Notes: generated by a model from the letters alone, not told the origin. A stretch of DNA of 64,000 nucleotides from Vitreoscilla filiformis (GCF_002222655.1 NZ_CP022423.1:2108001-2172000); one strand, 5' to 3'; positions 44,267 to 57,580 are shown, numbered from the stretch's first letter. Program-made: numbers and translations.

Positions 44267-44382
44267 ATGCGTACCGTGATCGAAACTCCAACGTTTCAGA
44301 AGCAAGCGGCTACGGTGTGGCGTGCTGAGGAGCCAAAGCCGAACGTGAGAACGTGAAGCCCACACAGATCAAGCGGAGCTGA
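44267..44382 (+). pseudogene. RelE/HigB-type toxin with internal deletion
   Basis: ATG 44267 begins MRTVIETPTFQKQAATVW, the N-terminus of a common RelE/HigB2-like toxin. After about 20 codons the sequence jumps, and the frame A-E-R-E-N-V-K-P-T-Q-I-K-R-S ends at TGA 44380-44382, which matches the expected toxin C-terminus. About 60 middle codons are gone and the two ends are in different frames. The antitoxin gene follows 3 bases later and is intact. Confidence 0.7.
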
Positions 44383-44385
44383 CAC

Positions 44386-44703
44386 ATGACAACGTTGAAA
44401 ACACTGGATCTTGACAAGGTGGCTGCCGCCATCGAGGCCGATGCCGGGCAGCCACTGCCGGGCCTGCGCGAATCGCTGGCCGAGGCGCAGGCTGGGGTGT
44501 ATGCCTGCGTGACCAGCCGTGAAGAGATTGCCCGACGTACCCGTGGGCGTCCGGTTGGCAGCGTTCAGGCCGCCACCAAAGCCCCCGTGAAGTTGCGCCT
44601 CGACCCCGACTTACTGGCAGCCCTCAAAGCCACAGGCCGGGGTTGGCAAACGCGGGTCAACGATGCCCTGCGCGAAGACCTGAAAGCCGGACGTTTGGGT
44701 TGA
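44386..44703 (+). CDS. Orphan antitoxin, HigA-like N-terminus with BrnA-like RHH C-terminus
   Basis: A 105-residue protein. The first half (LDKVAAAIEADAGQPLPGLRESLAEAQAG) is the N-terminal arm of antitoxins that normally pair with the RelE/HigB toxin found broken just upstream. The second half (RGRPVGSVQAA then KLRLDPDLLAALKATGRGW) is like the ribbon-helix-helix end of BrnA antitoxins, instead of the expected XRE domain. It may be a chimera or an unusual natural family. With its toxin deleted, it could act as an anti-toxin or repressor in trans. Confidence 0.7.
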   Translation: MTTLKTLDLDKVAAAIEADAGQPLPGLRESLAEAQAGVYACVTSREEIARRTRGRPVGSVQAATKAPVKLRLDPDLLAALKATGRGWQTRVNDALREDLKAGRLG

Positions 44704-44707
44704 TCGC

Positions 44708-45127
44708 ATGCTGGAACCCAAACTCTGCGAACACCCCGTTCGGCTCGATAAATGGCTCTGGGCCGCTCGCTTCTTCAAAACCCGTGCGCTGGCGGTGGAG
44801 GCCATCGGCAAACACCGCGTGGATGTCAACGATCAGCCGGCTAAACCGAGCCGCGATGTGCGTTTAGGCGACCGGGTCACCTTGCGAGAGCCGGGTTTAC
44901 CGGCCCGCATCATCGTCGTGCGGGGGTTGAGTGAAATTCGCGGGCCCGCCCCCATCGCCCAACAACTGTACGAAGACACCGCCGACAGCCTGCACGCCCG
45001 CGAAACCGCCCGCGAACAACGCCGCCAAGGCATCGAACCCGCGCAGGCCATCGAACATGGCCGCCCCACCAAACGCGATCGGCGCCAATTGGCCGATTGG
45101 CAACGCTGGAGCGTCTCCCTCGATTGA
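44708..45127 (+). CDS. hslR: Ribosome-associated heat-shock protein Hsp15 (S4 domain)
   Basis: A 139-residue RNA-binding protein. The S4 domain is at residues 8-60 ([23 protein letters not shown] and [22 protein letters not shown]). A basic tail with [31 protein letters not shown] follows. Hsp15 binds 50S subunits that carry an aborted nascent chain after heat shock. It precedes grpE-dnaK-dnaJ, which fits a heat-shock cluster. Confidence 0.92.
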   Translation: MLEPKLCEHPVRLDKWLWAARFFKTRALAVEAIGKHRVDVNDQPAKPSRDVRLGDRVTLREPGLPARIIVVRGLSEIRGPAPIAQQLYEDTADSLHARETAREQRRQGIEPAQAIEHGRPTKRDRRQLADWQRWSVSLD

Positions 45128-45170
45128 AAAAATTCTTCAACACCCTCTTGAAAAGAGGGCCCGTGGCCGC
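45121..45170 (+). promoter_or_regulatory. Possible sigma-32 promoter and hairpin before grpE
   Basis: GATTGAA at the end of hslR and CCCTCTT about 14 bases on resemble sigma-32 boxes (CTTGAA and CCCATNT). The second box overlaps a perfect palindrome CCCTCTT-GAA-AAGAGGG (about 45142-45158) that could form a hairpin. The hairpin lacks a T run, so it is not a standard terminator. Confidence 0.35.
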
Positions 45171-45222
45171 AGTTGCCAGCGCATTCGGGCATGACGCCCA
45201 CGCCGCAACGCCTTTGCCAACC

Positions 45223-45771
45223 ATGACGACCGAAGACACCCCCATCCCCACCCCAGCCACCGAAGCCGCCGCCGCACCAGCCCCCGCTGAAGCGCCCGCC
45301 GCCCCGGTCGAGCCCAGCTTGGCCGAACAGCTCGCCGAGCTGCAAGCCAAACACGTCGAAGTGTCCGACGCTTACCTGCGAGCCAAGGCCGAAACGGAAA
45401 ACATCCGCCGCCGCTCCGAAGAAGAACTCGCCAAGGCGCGCAAGTTTGCCGTCGAAGCCTTCGCCGAAAGCCTGTTGCCCGTGAAGGACAGCCTGGAAGC
45501 CGCCATCGCCAACCCCAACGCCCCGGTAGACAAGGTGCTCGAAGGCGTACAAGCCACGCTGCGCCAGCTCGCCAGCGCGCTGGAACGCAACAAGGTGGTG
45601 GAAGTGGCCCCGCCCGCCGGTACCAAGTTCGACCCGCATCAGCACCAAGCCATCAGCATGGTGCCCGCTGAACAAGACCCGAACACCGTGGTGATGGTGC
45701 TGCAAAAGGGCTACCTCATCGCTGAACGGGTGCTGCGCCCCGCCCTTGTGACGGTCGCGGCCCCCAAGTAA
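45223..45771 (+). CDS. grpE: Nucleotide exchange factor GrpE
   Basis: A 182-residue co-chaperone that exchanges ADP on DnaK. After an Ala/Pro-rich leader comes the coiled coil ([32 protein letters not shown]), then the globular head with [13 protein letters not shown] and [19 protein letters not shown] 45223 is chosen because the upstream frame is Ala-rich spacer with no family match. It is followed by dnaK. Confidence 0.93.
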   Translation: MTTEDTPIPTPATEAAAAPAPAEAPAAPVEPSLAEQLAELQAKHVEVSDAYLRAKAETENIRRRSEEELAKARKFAVEAFAESLLPVKDSLEAAIANPNAPVDKVLEGVQATLRQLASALERNKVVEVAPPAGTKFDPHQHQAISMVPAEQDPNTVVMVLQKGYLIAERVLRPALVTVAAPK

Positions 45772-45822
45772 TTCCCCCTAACACCCCCACCCACGGCAGC
45801 GCGGCGCGGCCCCATCGCCAGC

Positions 45823-45853
45823 CCCTTGAAAAGCCCGCTGCCAGACCTATTTG
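45823..45853 (+). promoter_or_regulatory. Probable sigma-32 promoter of dnaK
   Basis: CCCTTGAAAA at 45823 fits the heat-shock -35 box and CCTATTT at 45846 fits the -10 box, with 15 bases between the CTTGAA and CCTATTT elements. The dnaK start is 42 bases further on. Confidence 0.55.
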
Positions 45854-45894
45854 CGGCTCAACGCAACAGATTCCCCGAATTGAGGAGAAATTCA

Positions 45895-47826
45895 ATGGGC
45901 AAGATCATCGGTATCGACCTGGGCACCACCAACTCGTGCGTGGCCATCATGGAAGGCAACTCGACCAAAGTGATCGAGAACTCGGAAGGCGCACGCACCA
46001 CGCCTTCGATCATCGCCTACCAAGAAGACGGTGAAGTGCTGGTCGGCGCATCGGCCAAGCGCCAAGCCGTCACCAACCCGCGCAACACGCTGTACGCCGT
46101 CAAGCGCCTGATTGGCCGCAAGTTCACCGAAAAGGAAGTGCAGAAGGACATCGACCTCATGCCCTTCGCCATCAGCGCCGCCGACAACGGCGACGCCTGG
46201 GTGGAAGTGCGCGGCAAGAAGTACGCCCCGCCGCAAATCAGCGCCGAAGTGCTGCGCAAAATGAAGAAAACCGCTGAGGACTACCTCGGCGAAGAAGTCA
46301 CCGAAGCCGTGATCACGGTGCCGGCCTACTTCAACGACAGCCAACGCCAAGCCACCAAGGATGCTGGCCGCATCGCGGGCCTGGATGTCAAGCGCATCAT
46401 CAACGAACCGACCGCTGCGGCCCTGGCCTTCGGCTTGGACAAGGGTGGCAAGGGCGACCGCAAAATCGCCGTGTACGACTTGGGCGGCGGCACCTTCGAC
46501 ATCTCCATCATCGAAATCGCCGATGTGGACGGCGAAATGCAGTTCGAAGTGCTCTCCACCAACGGCGACACCTTCCTGGGCGGCGAAGACTTCGACCAAC
46601 GCATCATCGACTACATCATCGGTGAGTTCAAAAAGGAAAGCGGCGTCGATCTGACCAAGGACGTGCTGGCCCTGCAACGCCTGAAGGAAGCCGCCGAAAA
46701 GGCCAAGATCGAGCTGTCCAGCTCCTCGGCCACGGACATCAACCTGCCCTACATCACCGCCGACGCCACCGGCCCGAAGCACCTGAACATCAAGCTGACC
46801 CGCGCCAAGCTGGAGTCGCTGGTGGAAGACCTGATCGAGCGCACCATCGCGCCGTGCCGCACCGCCATCAAGGATGCGGGCGTGTCGGTCGGTTCGATCG
46901 ATGACGTGATTTTGGTCGGCGGCATGACCCGCATGCCCAAGGTGCAAGACACCGTCAAGGCCTTCTTCGGCAAAGATCCGCGCAAGGACGTGAACCCGGA
47001 CGAAGCCGTGGCCGTGGGCGCGGCCATCCAAGGCCAAGTGCTGTCGGGTGACCGCAAGGACGTGCTGCTGCTGGACGTGACCCCGCTGTCGCTGGGCATC
47101 GAAACCCTGGGCGGCGTCATGACCAAGATGATCGCCAAGAACACGACCATCCCGACCAAGTTCAGCCAAGTGTTCTCGACCGCTGACGACAACCAGCCGG
47201 CCGTGACCATCAAGGTGTTCCAAGGCGAGCGTGAAATGGCCGCCGGCAACAAGAGCCTGGGCGAGTTCAACCTCGAAGGCATCCCGCCGGCACCGCGTGG
47301 CATCCCGCAAATCGAAGTGAGCTTCGACATTGACGCCAACGGCATCTTGCACGTCGGCGCCAAGGACAAGGGCACGGGCAAGGAAAACAAGATCACCATC
47401 AAGGCCAACTCGGGTTTGAGCGAAGCCGAGATCGAAAAGATGGTGAAGGACGCCGAAGCCAACGCCGCCGAAGACAAGAAGAAACTCGAAATCATCCAAG
47501 CCCGCAACCAAGCCGACGGCCTGGTGCATTCGGTGAAGAAGAGCCTGGGCGAGTACGGCGAGAAGCTGGATGCGGCTGAAACCGCCAAGATCGAAGCCGC
47601 GATCAAGGAACTGGAAGAGGCCATCAAGGGCGACGACAAGGCCGCCATCGAAGCCAAAACCGAAGCCCTGATGACCGCCAGCCAGAAGCTGGGTGAAAAG
47701 ATGTACGCCGACCAGCAAGCCGCTGCGGGCGCTGCCGGGGCCGCTGGCGCCGAAGCCCCGAAGGCCGACGCCAAGCCCGCCGATGACAACGTGGTGGACG
47801 CCGAGTTCAAGGAAGTCAAGAAGTGA
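45895..47826 (+). CDS. dnaK: Molecular chaperone DnaK (Hsp70)
   Basis: A 643-residue Hsp70 that folds proteins by ATP-driven cycles with DnaJ and GrpE. ATPase motifs: [16 protein letters not shown] at the start, [14 protein letters not shown] and [13 protein letters not shown]. The substrate-binding domain starts around [17 protein letters not shown] and the tail ends in the conserved acidic pattern [17 protein letters not shown] 45895 (MGKIIGID) follows TGAGGAG. Confidence 0.98.
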   Translation: MGKIIGIDLGTTNSCVAIMEGNSTKVIENSEGARTTPSIIAYQEDGEVLVGASAKRQAVTNPRNTLYAVKRLIGRKFTEKEVQKDIDLMPFAISAADNGDAWVEVRGKKYAPPQISAEVLRKMKKTAEDYLGEEVTEAVITVPAYFNDSQRQATKDAGRIAGLDVKRIINEPTAAALAFGLDKGGKGDRKIAVYDLGGGTFDISIIEIADVDGEMQFEVLSTNGDTFLGGEDFDQRIIDYIIGEFKKESGVDLTKDVLALQRLKEAAEKAKIELSSSSATDINLPYITADATGPKHLNIKLTRAKLESLVEDLIERTIAPCRTAIKDAGVSVGSIDDVILVGGMTRMPKVQDTVKAFFGKDPRKDVNPDEAVAVGAAIQGQVLSGDRKDVLLLDVTPLSLGIETLGGVMTKMIAKNTTIPTKFSQVFSTADDNQPAVTIKVFQGEREMAAGNKSLGEFNLEGIPPAPRGIPQIEVSFDIDANGILHVGAKDKGTGKENKITIKANSGLSEAEIEKMVKDAEANAAEDKKKLEIIQARNQADGLVHSVKKSLGEYGEKLDAAETAKIEAAIKELEEAIKGDDKAAIEAKTEALMTASQKLGEKMYADQQAAAGAAGAAGAEAPKADAKPADDNVVDAEFKEVKK

Positions 47827-47832
47827 TCAACC

Positions 47833-47947
47833 CATCGGCCCTTCGCGGGGCTGATGCGAGATGAGCGCGCCGCGTTCCGGGCGTTCGGCCATCGGGCTGG
47901 ACGTTCGAGCGCGGCGGTTTCACATCCAGGGTTGAACGGAAACAGCC
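47833..47947 (+). promoter_or_regulatory. Structured dnaK-dnaJ spacer
   Basis: Right after dnaK, CATCGGCCC pairs with GGGCTGATG (one G-U pair) around a 6-base loop. Further on, CGCCGCG can pair with CGCGGCG. Neither is followed by a T run, so they are more likely message-stabilising or attenuating structures than terminators. Confidence 0.45.
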
Positions 47948-49096
47948 ATGTCTGAGAAGCGCGATTACTACCAGGTGCTGGGCGTCGCCAAGACCGCCAG
48001 CGACGACGACATCAAAAAGGCCTACCGCAAGTTGGCCATGAAGTACCACCCTGACCGCAATCAGGGAGAGGGTGCCAAGGAAGCCGAAGAGAAGTTCAAA
48101 GAAGGCAAAGAAGCCTACGAAATGCTGTCCGACCCGCAAAAACGGGCGGCTTACGATCAGTATGGCCACGCGGGGGTCGATCCGAGTGCGGGTGGATTCC
48201 GAGGCGGGCAGGAAGGTTTCGGGGGCTTTGCCGAAGCCTTCGGTGACATTTTTGGCGACATCTTCGGCCAACAAGGCGGCGGCGGGCGCCGGGGCGGCGG
48301 TGGCCAGCAGGTGTACCGGGGCAACGATCTCAGCTATGGCATGGAGATCTCTCTGGAGGAAGCTGCACGGGGCAAGGACGCGCAAATCCGCATCCCCACC
48401 TGGGAACACTGCGAAACCTGCGGCGGCACCGGTGCCAAGCCCGGCACCAAGGCCAAGACCTGCTCGACTTGCAATGGCAGCGGCACGGTTCACATGCGCC
48501 AGGGGTTTTTCAGCATCCAGCAAACCTGCCCGCACTGCCACGGCAGCGGCAAGATCATCCCCGAGCCTTGCACGAGCTGCCACGGTGCGGGCAAGGTGAA
48601 GAAACAAAAGACGCTGGAAGTCAAAATCCCGGCGGGTATCAACGAGGGGATGCGCATCCGCTCGGTGGGCAATGGCGAACCGGGCACGAATGGCGGGCCG
48701 CCGGGCGATCTCTACATCGAGATCCGCATCAAGCAGCACGATATTTTTGAGCGCGACGGTGACGACCTGCATTGCACCGTGCCCGTGCCCATGACCACGG
48801 CGGTGCTCGGTGGCACGATCGAAGTCCCGACGCTGGAAAGCAAGCTGGAAATCGAGATTCCGGAAGGCACCCAGCACGGCAAAACGTTCCGCTTGCGTGG
48901 CAAGGGCATCAAGGGCGTGCGCTCGGCCTATCCGGGCGATTTGTACTGCCACGTCACGGTAGAAACGCCGGTCAAGCTCACCGAACACCAGCGCAAGCTG
49001 ATGAAGGAGCTGGACGAGTCGTTCCGCAATGGTGGTGACAAACATTCCCCCAACGCCAAGAGCTGGGTGGATCGCGTCAAGGACATGTTCAAGTGA
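47948..49096 (+). CDS. dnaJ: Co-chaperone DnaJ (Hsp40)
   Basis: A 382-residue type I J-protein that delivers clients to DnaK and stimulates its ATPase. The J domain has the HPD motif in [13 protein letters not shown] Gly/Phe-rich linker follows, then four zinc-binding repeats: [24 protein letters not shown] and CTSCHGAG. The C-terminal client-binding domains are complete. It is followed by a strong terminator. Confidence 0.97.
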   Translation: MSEKRDYYQVLGVAKTASDDDIKKAYRKLAMKYHPDRNQGEGAKEAEEKFKEGKEAYEMLSDPQKRAAYDQYGHAGVDPSAGGFRGGQEGFGGFAEAFGDIFGDIFGQQGGGGRRGGGGQQVYRGNDLSYGMEISLEEAARGKDAQIRIPTWEHCETCGGTGAKPGTKAKTCSTCNGSGTVHMRQGFFSIQQTCPHCHGSGKIIPEPCTSCHGAGKVKKQKTLEVKIPAGINEGMRIRSVGNGEPGTNGGPPGDLYIEIRIKQHDIFERDGDDLHCTVPVPMTTAVLGGTIEVPTLESKLEIEIPEGTQHGKTFRLRGKGIKGVRSAYPGDLYCHVTVETPVKLTEHQRKLMKELDESFRNGGDKHSPNAKSWVDRVKDMFK

Positions 49097-49123
49097 ACGC
49101 GCACTGAGCGTGCCACGCCAACC

Positions 49124-49151
49124 AACGCCGGGTCGAACCCGGCGTTTTTTT
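49124..49151 (+). terminator. Rho-independent terminator after dnaJ
   Basis: A perfect 10-bp stem (AACGCCGGGT paired with ACCCGGCGTT) with loop CGA is followed by a run of seven T. It ends the heat-shock block just before the convergent dnaB gene. Confidence 0.95.
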
Positions 49152-49153
49152 CG

Positions 49154-51838
<2,685 letters not shown>

Positions 51839-51872
51839 GGCAGCAAGCTCGCAAAAACGCAGCGGCAAAGAA

Positions 51873-51903
51873 AAAGGGCCGGGTGCAGCGCACCGGCCCT
51901 TGC
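51873..51903 (-). terminator. Terminator of the rpsF-priB-rpsR-rplI operon
   Basis: On the minus strand AAGGGCCGG and CCGGCCCTT form a stem around a GC-rich loop, followed by TTTTC. It lies between rplI and dnaB, so dnaB probably has its own promoter within this short gap. Confidence 0.8.
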
Positions 51904-51940
51904 ATCATGGCTCAGGCCTTAGCCTAAGCACAGGCGGGAA

Positions 51941-52390
51941 TCACTCCTCGCCCACCACCTTCACGGTGATCTCCACCACCACGTCGGTGTGCGGAGCCAC
52001 TTCCACGGGGAACTCGCCCACGTGCTTCAGGGGGCCGTGCGGCATGCGCACTTGAGCCTTGACCACAGCCAGGCCTTGCTTGCCCAGGGCTTCAGCGATG
52101 TCGTGGTTGGTGACCGAGCCAAAGAGGCGGCCATCCACGCCAGCCTTTTGCTGCACCACCAGCAGCAAACCGGTGAGCTTTTCGCCCAGGGCTTGTGCAG
52201 CGGCCAGCTTCTCAGCGGCAACCTTTTCCAGTTCGGCGCGACGGGCTTCGAATTCCTTCAGCGCGGCCTCGGTGGCACGACGTGCCTTCTTGGTCGGGAT
52301 CAGGAAGTTGCGAGCGTAGCCGTCCTTGACCTTGACGACGTCACCCAGGTTGCCCAGGTTGGCGACCTTGTCCAGCAGGATGATTTGCAT
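51941..52390 (-). CDS. rplI: 50S ribosomal protein L9
   Basis: A 149-residue ribosomal protein. The N-terminal signature [32 protein letters not shown] is unmistakable; a long helix leads to the C-terminal domain ([18 protein letters not shown]). It is last in the rpsF-priB-rpsR-rplI operon. Confidence 0.98.
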   Translation of the reverse strand: MQIILLDKVANLGNLGDVVKVKDGYARNFLIPTKKARRATEAALKEFEARRAELEKVAAEKLAAAQALGEKLTGLLLVVQQKAGVDGRLFGSVTNHDIAEALGKQGLAVVKAQVRMPHGPLKHVGEFPVEVAPHTDVVVEITVKVVGEE

Positions 52391-52408
52391 GGTGTTGACT
52401 CCTTACCC

Positions 52409-52693
52409 TCAGACCTTGTGCTGGTCGCTGTAGGGCAGCATGGCCAGGAAGCGCGAACGCTTGATCGCCACGGTCAGTTGGCGCTGGAAGAAAGCGCGGG
52501 TGCCGGTCAGACGAGCCGGGGTGATCTTGCCGTTTTCGCCGATGAAATCGCGCAGCAGATCGACATCCTTGTAGTCGATCGACTCCACGCCGGTCACGGT
52601 GAAGCGGCAGAACTTCTTGCGGCGGAACAGCAGCGATTGCTGGTTACGCTTCGGACGACGGTCCTTAGAGAAACGGGACTTGGGCGGTGCCAT
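52409..52693 (-). CDS. rpsR: 30S ribosomal protein S18
   Basis: A 94-residue S18 with the family core [26 protein letters not shown] and [28 protein letters not shown]. It partners S6 on the 30S platform. It carries a basic N-terminal extension common in Betaproteobacteria. Confidence 0.98.
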   Translation of the reverse strand: MAPPKSRFSKDRRPKRNQQSLLFRRKKFCRFTVTGVESIDYKDVDLLRDFIGENGKITPARLTGTRAFFQRQLTVAIKRSRFLAMLPYSDQHKV

Positions 52694-52731
52694 GTCGAAT
52701 CCTTGTGTGTTCTACGGTTCTTTGAACAGGT

Positions 52732-53013
52732 TCAGTGCAGCTCGGTGATGTGGAACACCAGACCTTTGCCGTTGCGCGCAGGCGCCAAAAATCCGGCAAA
52801 GGTGGCCAATGCCCCCAACTCGAAACGCTCCACCACGCTCACCAAATCGCCGATGACCACGGCACGCAGCTCCAGGGAGACTTTGCGCGGCTGGCCGTTT
52901 TGGCTCACGGTGCTGTCGGATTGCAGGCGCAGATCAAGCGCAGGCAGTCCGGCTGGGGTGTAACGCTTGGCACCACGCTCCTGAACGCTGGCGCTCAGAA
53001 GCAACTGGTTCAT
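52732..53013 (-). CDS. priB: Primosomal replication protein N
   Basis: A 93-residue OB-fold protein that binds single-stranded DNA and works with PriA in replication restart. The position between rpsF and rpsR is the classic beta/gammaproteobacterial arrangement. Visible pattern: LDLRLQSDSTVSQNGQPRKVSLELRAVVIG, with the usual C-terminal HITE. Confidence 0.93.
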   Translation of the reverse strand: MNQLLLSASVQERGAKRYTPAGLPALDLRLQSDSTVSQNGQPRKVSLELRAVVIGDLVSVVERFELGALATFAGFLAPARNGKGLVFHITELH

Positions 53014-53039
53014 GCGAGCTTTACGTCACGCAAGCGGGT

Positions 53040-53411
53040 TTAAGCCGCTTCTTGCTGGGCAGCGGCCTTACGGGCCTCTTCCTTTTCCACCGACTTCATC
53101 ATGACGGAGGGGCTGGTTTCAGCCTTTTCCAGCTTGACGGTCAGGTGGCGCAGCACGGCGTCGTTGAAGCGGAAGCCGGTTTCCAGCTCGGCCAGCACTT
53201 CCTTCGAGCACTCGATGTTCAGGCACAGGTAATGTGCCTTGGCCAGCTTCTGGATCAGGTAAGCCAGTTGACGACGGCCCCAATCTTCAACGCGGTGGAC
53301 TTTGCCACCGCCGTTGGTCACCAGGGTCTTGTAACGCTCCAGCATGGCCGGAACCTGTTCGCTTTGATCCGGGTGGATCAGCAGAACGATTTCGTAGTGA
53401 CGCATGAACAC
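53040..53411 (-). CDS. rpsF: 30S ribosomal protein S6
   Basis: A 123-residue S6 beginning [21 protein letters not shown] (ATG 53405 within the frame; ATG 53411 gives two more residues). The RNA-binding core includes [25 protein letters not shown]. It is first in the operon with priB, rpsR and rplI and is preceded by GGAGTG. Confidence 0.97.
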   Translation of the reverse strand: MFMRHYEIVLLIHPDQSEQVPAMLERYKTLVTNGGGKVHRVEDWGRRQLAYLIQKLAKAHYLCLNIECSKEVLAELETGFRFNDAVLRHLTVKLEKAETSPSVMMKSVEKEEARKAAAQQEAA

Positions 53412-53486
53412 TCCTTTTGGGTTCCAAATGGAAGTCGCTCCGCGCGTCGATGCGGAAGCGACAAGGGAAAGCCGACCATTATGGCA

Positions 53487-53512
53487 CGTAAAAGCGGCCC
53501 GTAGGCCGCTTT
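53487..53512 (-). terminator. Terminator after ppsA
   Basis: On the minus strand AAGCGGCC pairs with GGCCGCTT around a 4-base loop, followed by TTTACG. It lies just past the ppsA stop and before the rpsF promoter region. Confidence 0.75.
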
Positions 53513-53545
53513 AGATGTGCTGCATGACGCAGCAGGCGGAGAGGA

Positions 53546-55945
53546 TCAGTCGCGCTGAGCCAGCAGCGTCCAGGTGTCGATCACCGTGTCCGGGTTGAGC
53601 GAGATGGACACGATGCCTTCAGCGGCCAGCCATTGGGCGAAGTCCGGGTGGTCGCTGGGGCCTTGGCCGCAGATGCCGACGTACTTGCCCGTCGCACGGC
53701 AGGCGGCGATGGCGCGGCTGATGAGGGCCCGCACTGCCGGGTCACGCTCGTCAAAATCGGCGGCCAGCAGCTCCATGCCGGAGTCACGATCCAGGCCCAG
53801 GGTGAGCTGGGTCAGGTCGTTCGAGCCAATCGACATGCCGTCGAAGTGTTCCAGGAACTGATCGGCCAGGATGGCGTTGCTCGGCACTTCGCACATCATG
53901 ATGACGCGCAGGCCGTCTTGGCCGCGCTTCAGGCCACGATCCGCCAACATGCCGACCACGCGCTCGGCTTGGCTCACGGTGCGCACGAAGGGCACCATGA
54001 TTTCGACGTTGGTCAGACCCATGTCCGAACGCACGCGCTTCAAGGCTTCACATTCCATGGCGAAGGCTTCGCCGAAGTCTGCGCTGATGTAACGCGACGC
54101 GCCACGGAAGCCCAGCATCGGGTTTTCTTCGTCCGGCTCGTAGCGGCTGCCGCCGATCAGCTTCTTGTACTCGTTCGACTTGAAGTCCGAGAGGCGCACG
54201 ATCACCGGCTTGGGCCAGAAGGACGCCGCGATGGTGGCAATGCCTTCGGCCAGCTTGTCCACGTAGAACGCACGCGGCGAGGCGTGGCCACGCGCCACCG
54301 ATTCCACCGCCTTCTTCAGATCAGCACCGACGTTCGGGTAGTCCAAGATGGCCTTGGGGTGGACGCCGATGTTGTTGTTGATGATGAACTCCAAGCGGGC
54401 CAGGCCCACGCCCGAGTTCGGCAACTGCGCGAAGTTGAAAGCCAACTGCGGGTTGCCCACGTTCATCATGATCTTCACCGGGCAGTACGGCAGCTCACCC
54501 CGGCTGACTTCGCTCACCTCGGTTTCCAGCAAGCCGTCGTAGACGTAGCCGGTGTCCCCTTCCGAGCACACCACGGTCACCAAGGCGCCGTCGGCCAGGG
54601 TTTCGGTGGCGTCACCGCAACCGACCACGGCAGGGATGCCCAGCTCGCGGGCGATGATGGCCGCGTGGCAGGTGCGCCCGCCCCGGTTGGTGACGATGGC
54701 GCTGGCGCGCTTCATCACCGGCTCCCAGTTCGGGTCGGTCATGTCGGTGACGAGCACGTCACCCGGTTGCACGCGCTCCATCTCGGCAATCGAGCTGACC
54801 AGGCGCACCGGGCCGGTGCCGATCTTCTGGCCAATGGCGCGGCCTTCGGCCAGCACCGTGCTGGTGCCCTTCAACTTGAAGCGCTGCTCCACTTGGCCTT
54901 CGGCCTGGCTGCGCACAGTTTCCGGGCGGGCTTGCAGGATGTAGAGCTTGCCGTCCACCCCGTCCTTGCCCCACTCGATGTCCATCGGCCGGCCGTAGTG
55001 CTTCTCGATGATGAGGGCGTATTGGGCCAGCTCGGTCACGTCCGCATCGTTGAGCGAGTAGCGGTTGCGCAGCTCGGGCGGGGTGTCCACGGTCTTGACC
55101 AGCTTGCCGCTGGCGGCCTTTTCTTCCGGCGTGGCGAACTCCATGCGGATCAGCTTGGAGCCCAGCGTGCGGCGGATCACGGCCAGCTTGCCGGCTTGCA
55201 GCATCGGCTTGTGGACGTAGAACTCGTCCGGGTTCACGGCGCCTTGCACCACGGTTTCACCCAGGCCGTAGCTGGCGGTGATGAACACCACGTCCTTGAA
55301 GCCGGATTCGGTGTCGATGGTGAACATCACGCCGGCGGCGCCCACGTCCGAACGCACCATGCGTTGCACACCCGCCGACAACGCCACTTCCGAGTGCGAG
55401 AAGCCCTTGTGGACGCGGTAGCTGATGGCCCGGTCGTTGTAGAGCGACGCGAACACTTCCTTCATCTTGTGCAGCACGTCCTCGATGCCGACCACGTTCA
55501 GGAAGGTTTCTTGCTGGCCGGCGAACGAGGCGTCGGGCAAGTCTTCGGCGGTGGCGGAGGAGCGCACGGCCCAGCTCGCGCCGGGCGAACCGGCTTCGAC
55601 GCGCTGGAATTCGGCGCGCACGGCGGCTTCAAAATCAGCCGGGAACGGGGCGTCGATCACCCATTGGCGGATTTCGGCGCCAGCTTCGGCCAGGGCGCGC
55701 ACGTCTTCGGTGTCGAGAGCGTCCAGGCGGGCGTTGATCTTCTCAGTCAGGCCGCCGTGGTTCAGGAATTCGCGGAAAGCGTGGGCCGTGGTGGCGAAAC
55801 CACCGGGCACGCGCACGCCGGCTTCCGCCAGTTGGCTGATCATTTCGCCGAGGCTGGCGTTCTTGCCGCCGACGATTTCCACGTCGGTCATGCGCAGGTG
55901 CTCGAAGGGGGCGACCAGCGCGGTGGCCAGGTTGCTAGAGGACAT
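53546..55945 (-). CDS. ppsA: Phosphoenolpyruvate synthase
   Basis: A 799-residue enzyme that makes PEP from pyruvate and ATP, releasing AMP, for gluconeogenesis. The ATP-grasp domain has [18 protein letters not shown] and [25 protein letters not shown]. The phosphohistidine domain has the catalytic His in [20 protein letters not shown]. The C-terminal barrel has GFRGASRYI and [19 protein letters not shown] 55945 (MSSSN) follows AAGGAG; the frame upstream is spurious. It is divergent from its regulator ppsR. Confidence 0.96.
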   Translation of the reverse strand: MSSSNLATALVAPFEHLRMTDVEIVGGKNASLGEMISQLAEAGVRVPGGFATTAHAFREFLNHGGLTEKINARLDALDTEDVRALAEAGAEIRQWVIDAPFPADFEAAVRAEFQRVEAGSPGASWAVRSSATAEDLPDASFAGQQETFLNVVGIEDVLHKMKEVFASLYNDRAISYRVHKGFSHSEVALSAGVQRMVRSDVGAAGVMFTIDTESGFKDVVFITASYGLGETVVQGAVNPDEFYVHKPMLQAGKLAVIRRTLGSKLIRMEFATPEEKAASGKLVKTVDTPPELRNRYSLNDADVTELAQYALIIEKHYGRPMDIEWGKDGVDGKLYILQARPETVRSQAEGQVEQRFKLKGTSTVLAEGRAIGQKIGTGPVRLVSSIAEMERVQPGDVLVTDMTDPNWEPVMKRASAIVTNRGGRTCHAAIIARELGIPAVVGCGDATETLADGALVTVVCSEGDTGYVYDGLLETEVSEVSRGELPYCPVKIMMNVGNPQLAFNFAQLPNSGVGLARLEFIINNNIGVHPKAILDYPNVGADLKKAVESVARGHASPRAFYVDKLAEGIATIAASFWPKPVIVRLSDFKSNEYKKLIGGSRYEPDEENPMLGFRGASRYISADFGEAFAMECEALKRVRSDMGLTNVEIMVPFVRTVSQAERVVGMLADRGLKRGQDGLRVIMMCEVPSNAILADQFLEHFDGMSIGSNDLTQLTLGLDRDSGMELLAADFDERDPAVRALISRAIAACRATGKYVGICGQGPSDHPDFAQWLAAEGIVSISLNPDTVIDTWTLLAQRD

Positions 55946-56258
55946 GGGAAGGCTCCTTGATGACAAAAAATCAGGAGCATCAGTCGTCAGATCACGGACT
56001 CCCGGGGCAGGTTGGCCACCACCAGCCTGGGCGCTCGGGCCGCAGACGCGCACACGCACGCAGCCCTGCCGGGGCTTGTTGTTCGAGTTGTTGGCAGGTT
56101 GCTTGCATGGGGGAGGTCGGGGAGTGGGCGCCAAAGCGGCGCAACATGACGAAAAGCTGATGCAATGGGCGCGATTCTAAGGACGAATTGCGTACCATCA
56201 CTGAAAGCTTGCTGAAACTTGACATCGTTTTTTCACCGATTGAAACCCTGAAATTTGT

Positions 56259-57083
56259 ATGCCCAACCGTTCTGTTTTCTACGTCTCCGATGGCACTGGC
56301 ATCACCGCCGAAACGTTCGGCAACTCGATCCTGGCGCAGTTCGCTGCCAAGCCGCGCCATGTGCGCCGCCCCTTCATCGACTCGGTGGAGAAGGCGGACA
56401 AGCTGGTCTCCGAGATCAACGAGACCTTCGAGCAAGAGGGGCGGCGCCCGATCGTGTTCCTCACCTTGGCGAACACCGAGATCCGCAATGTGCTGACCGG
56501 CCCGCGCTGCAAGGCCATGGTGATGGACATGCTGCAAGCCTTCATCGAGCCGCTGGAGGAAGAGTTCGGCATGAAGTCGAACCACCGCGTTGGGCGCTTT
56601 TCGGACGTGGCCAAGAGCCAGGAGTACAGCGACCGCATCGAGGCCATCAACTTCAGCTTGGCGCACGATGATGGGCAATCGGCCAAGAACTTGGCGATGG
56701 CGGATGTCATCTTGGTGGGGGTGAGCCGCTGCGGCAAAACGCCGACGTCGCTTTACTTGGCGATGCAGCATGGCATCAAGGCCGCGAACTACCCGCTGAT
56801 TCCGGACGATTTCGAGCGCAGCCAACTGCCCAGCGCACTGACAGCGCACAAGCGCAAGTGCTTTGGCCTCACCATCGACCCGGATCGGCTGTGCCAAATC
56901 CGCAACGAGCGCCGGCCAGGCAGCAAGTACGCCGCGCTGGAAAACTGCCGCTACGAGGTGAACGAAGCTGAGGCGATGATGAAACGCGCCGGCATTTCGT
57001 GGCTGAGTTCGACGCACAAGTCGATCGAAGAAATCGCCACCACCATCCTGCGGGACATTCGGCCGGATCGGTTGATTTACTGA
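56259..57083 (+). CDS. ppsR: PEP synthase regulatory kinase/phosphorylase
   Basis: A 274-residue DUF299 protein that inactivates PEP synthase by ADP-dependent phosphorylation and reactivates it by phosphorolysis. The N-terminus is MPNRSVFYVSDGTGITAETF, and the P-loop-like site is VGVSRCGKTPTSLYLAM. It is divergent from ppsA with about 310 bases between the starts, which hold both promoters. The second accessory island begins about 30 bases after its stop. Confidence 0.95.
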   Translation: MPNRSVFYVSDGTGITAETFGNSILAQFAAKPRHVRRPFIDSVEKADKLVSEINETFEQEGRRPIVFLTLANTEIRNVLTGPRCKAMVMDMLQAFIEPLEEEFGMKSNHRVGRFSDVAKSQEYSDRIEAINFSLAHDDGQSAKNLAMADVILVGVSRCGKTPTSLYLAMQHGIKAANYPLIPDDFERSQLPSALTAHKRKCFGLTIDPDRLCQIRNERRPGSKYAALENCRYEVNEAEAMMKRAGISWLSSTHKSIEEIATTILRDIRPDRLIY

Positions 57084-57114
57084 GTTTGCTGGGCTTGCGC
57101 CCTTTTGACCAGCT

Positions 57115-57500
57115 GTGTGCTTGGCCACGCTGCGCGCTGTGGGTGGGCAGCTCCCCGCAGCGCTTGGACGTTGGTGACCCGGTGTCATCCCATCCGGGAC
57201 TTGCTCACCGCATGTGGTGCAGACCTCCCCAGTTGAGAGTGTGAACTGTCGATGCACAAGCGCCGCGTCTACCCTAGACGCTGTACCATCAAATTCGCCA
57301 TCTCGTGCCGGCTTGTTTCGCGTCCTAGGCTTCCTTTATGTGGTTTCTGTCCGTCGCCTCGCACCTCTTGTCTACGGCTTCCTCCAGACCCCGCCTCGCA
57401 GCGACGCCCTTGCCCTCGACTCGTGGTTGTCCTGCTCGCTCTCCGAGTCCAGGCCGGTGCTCCCACAGGGGACTTTCACCCCATAAGCTCACTGCATACC
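57115..57500 (-). mobile_element. Group II intron remnant 4, inverted
   Basis: On the minus strand this matches intron 6 from GTGAGCTTATGGGGTG through GACAACCACGAGTCGAGGGC to CAACGTCCAAGCGCTGCGGGGAGCTGCCC. The first bases that form the 5' hairpin are lost, and the 3' part with reverse transcriptase and domains V-VI is missing. It ends just after ppsR. It is the only intron copy on the minus strand. Confidence 0.8.
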
Positions 57501-57580
57501 GAGCTGTCAACCTGATGTCACGCAAACCCGGTGCTTCGCTTTGTGTTTGCGTGGTGCTGTTTGCTTCTGCGGTCAGTGCC
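57501..57580 (+). repeat. Degenerate attC-like site 4
   Basis: CTGTCAACCTGATGTCACGCAAACCCGG and GTTTGCGTGGTGCTGTTTGCTTCTGCGGTCAGTGCC mirror site 3 in reverse complement. The inner arms CACGCAAACCC and GTTTGCGTG still pair. The terminal core GTCAGTGCC has drifted from GTTATGCC. It is on the opposite strand to sites 1-3 and 5, like the intron beside it. Confidence 0.65.

Noticed and set aside
45892..47718. 608-residue minus-strand frame opposite dnaK
   Set aside because: A long antisense frame opposite dnaK is a well-known artefact of its codon use.
53633..55960. 775-residue plus-strand frame opposite ppsA
   Set aside because: Shadow of ppsA; no start signal and no domain.
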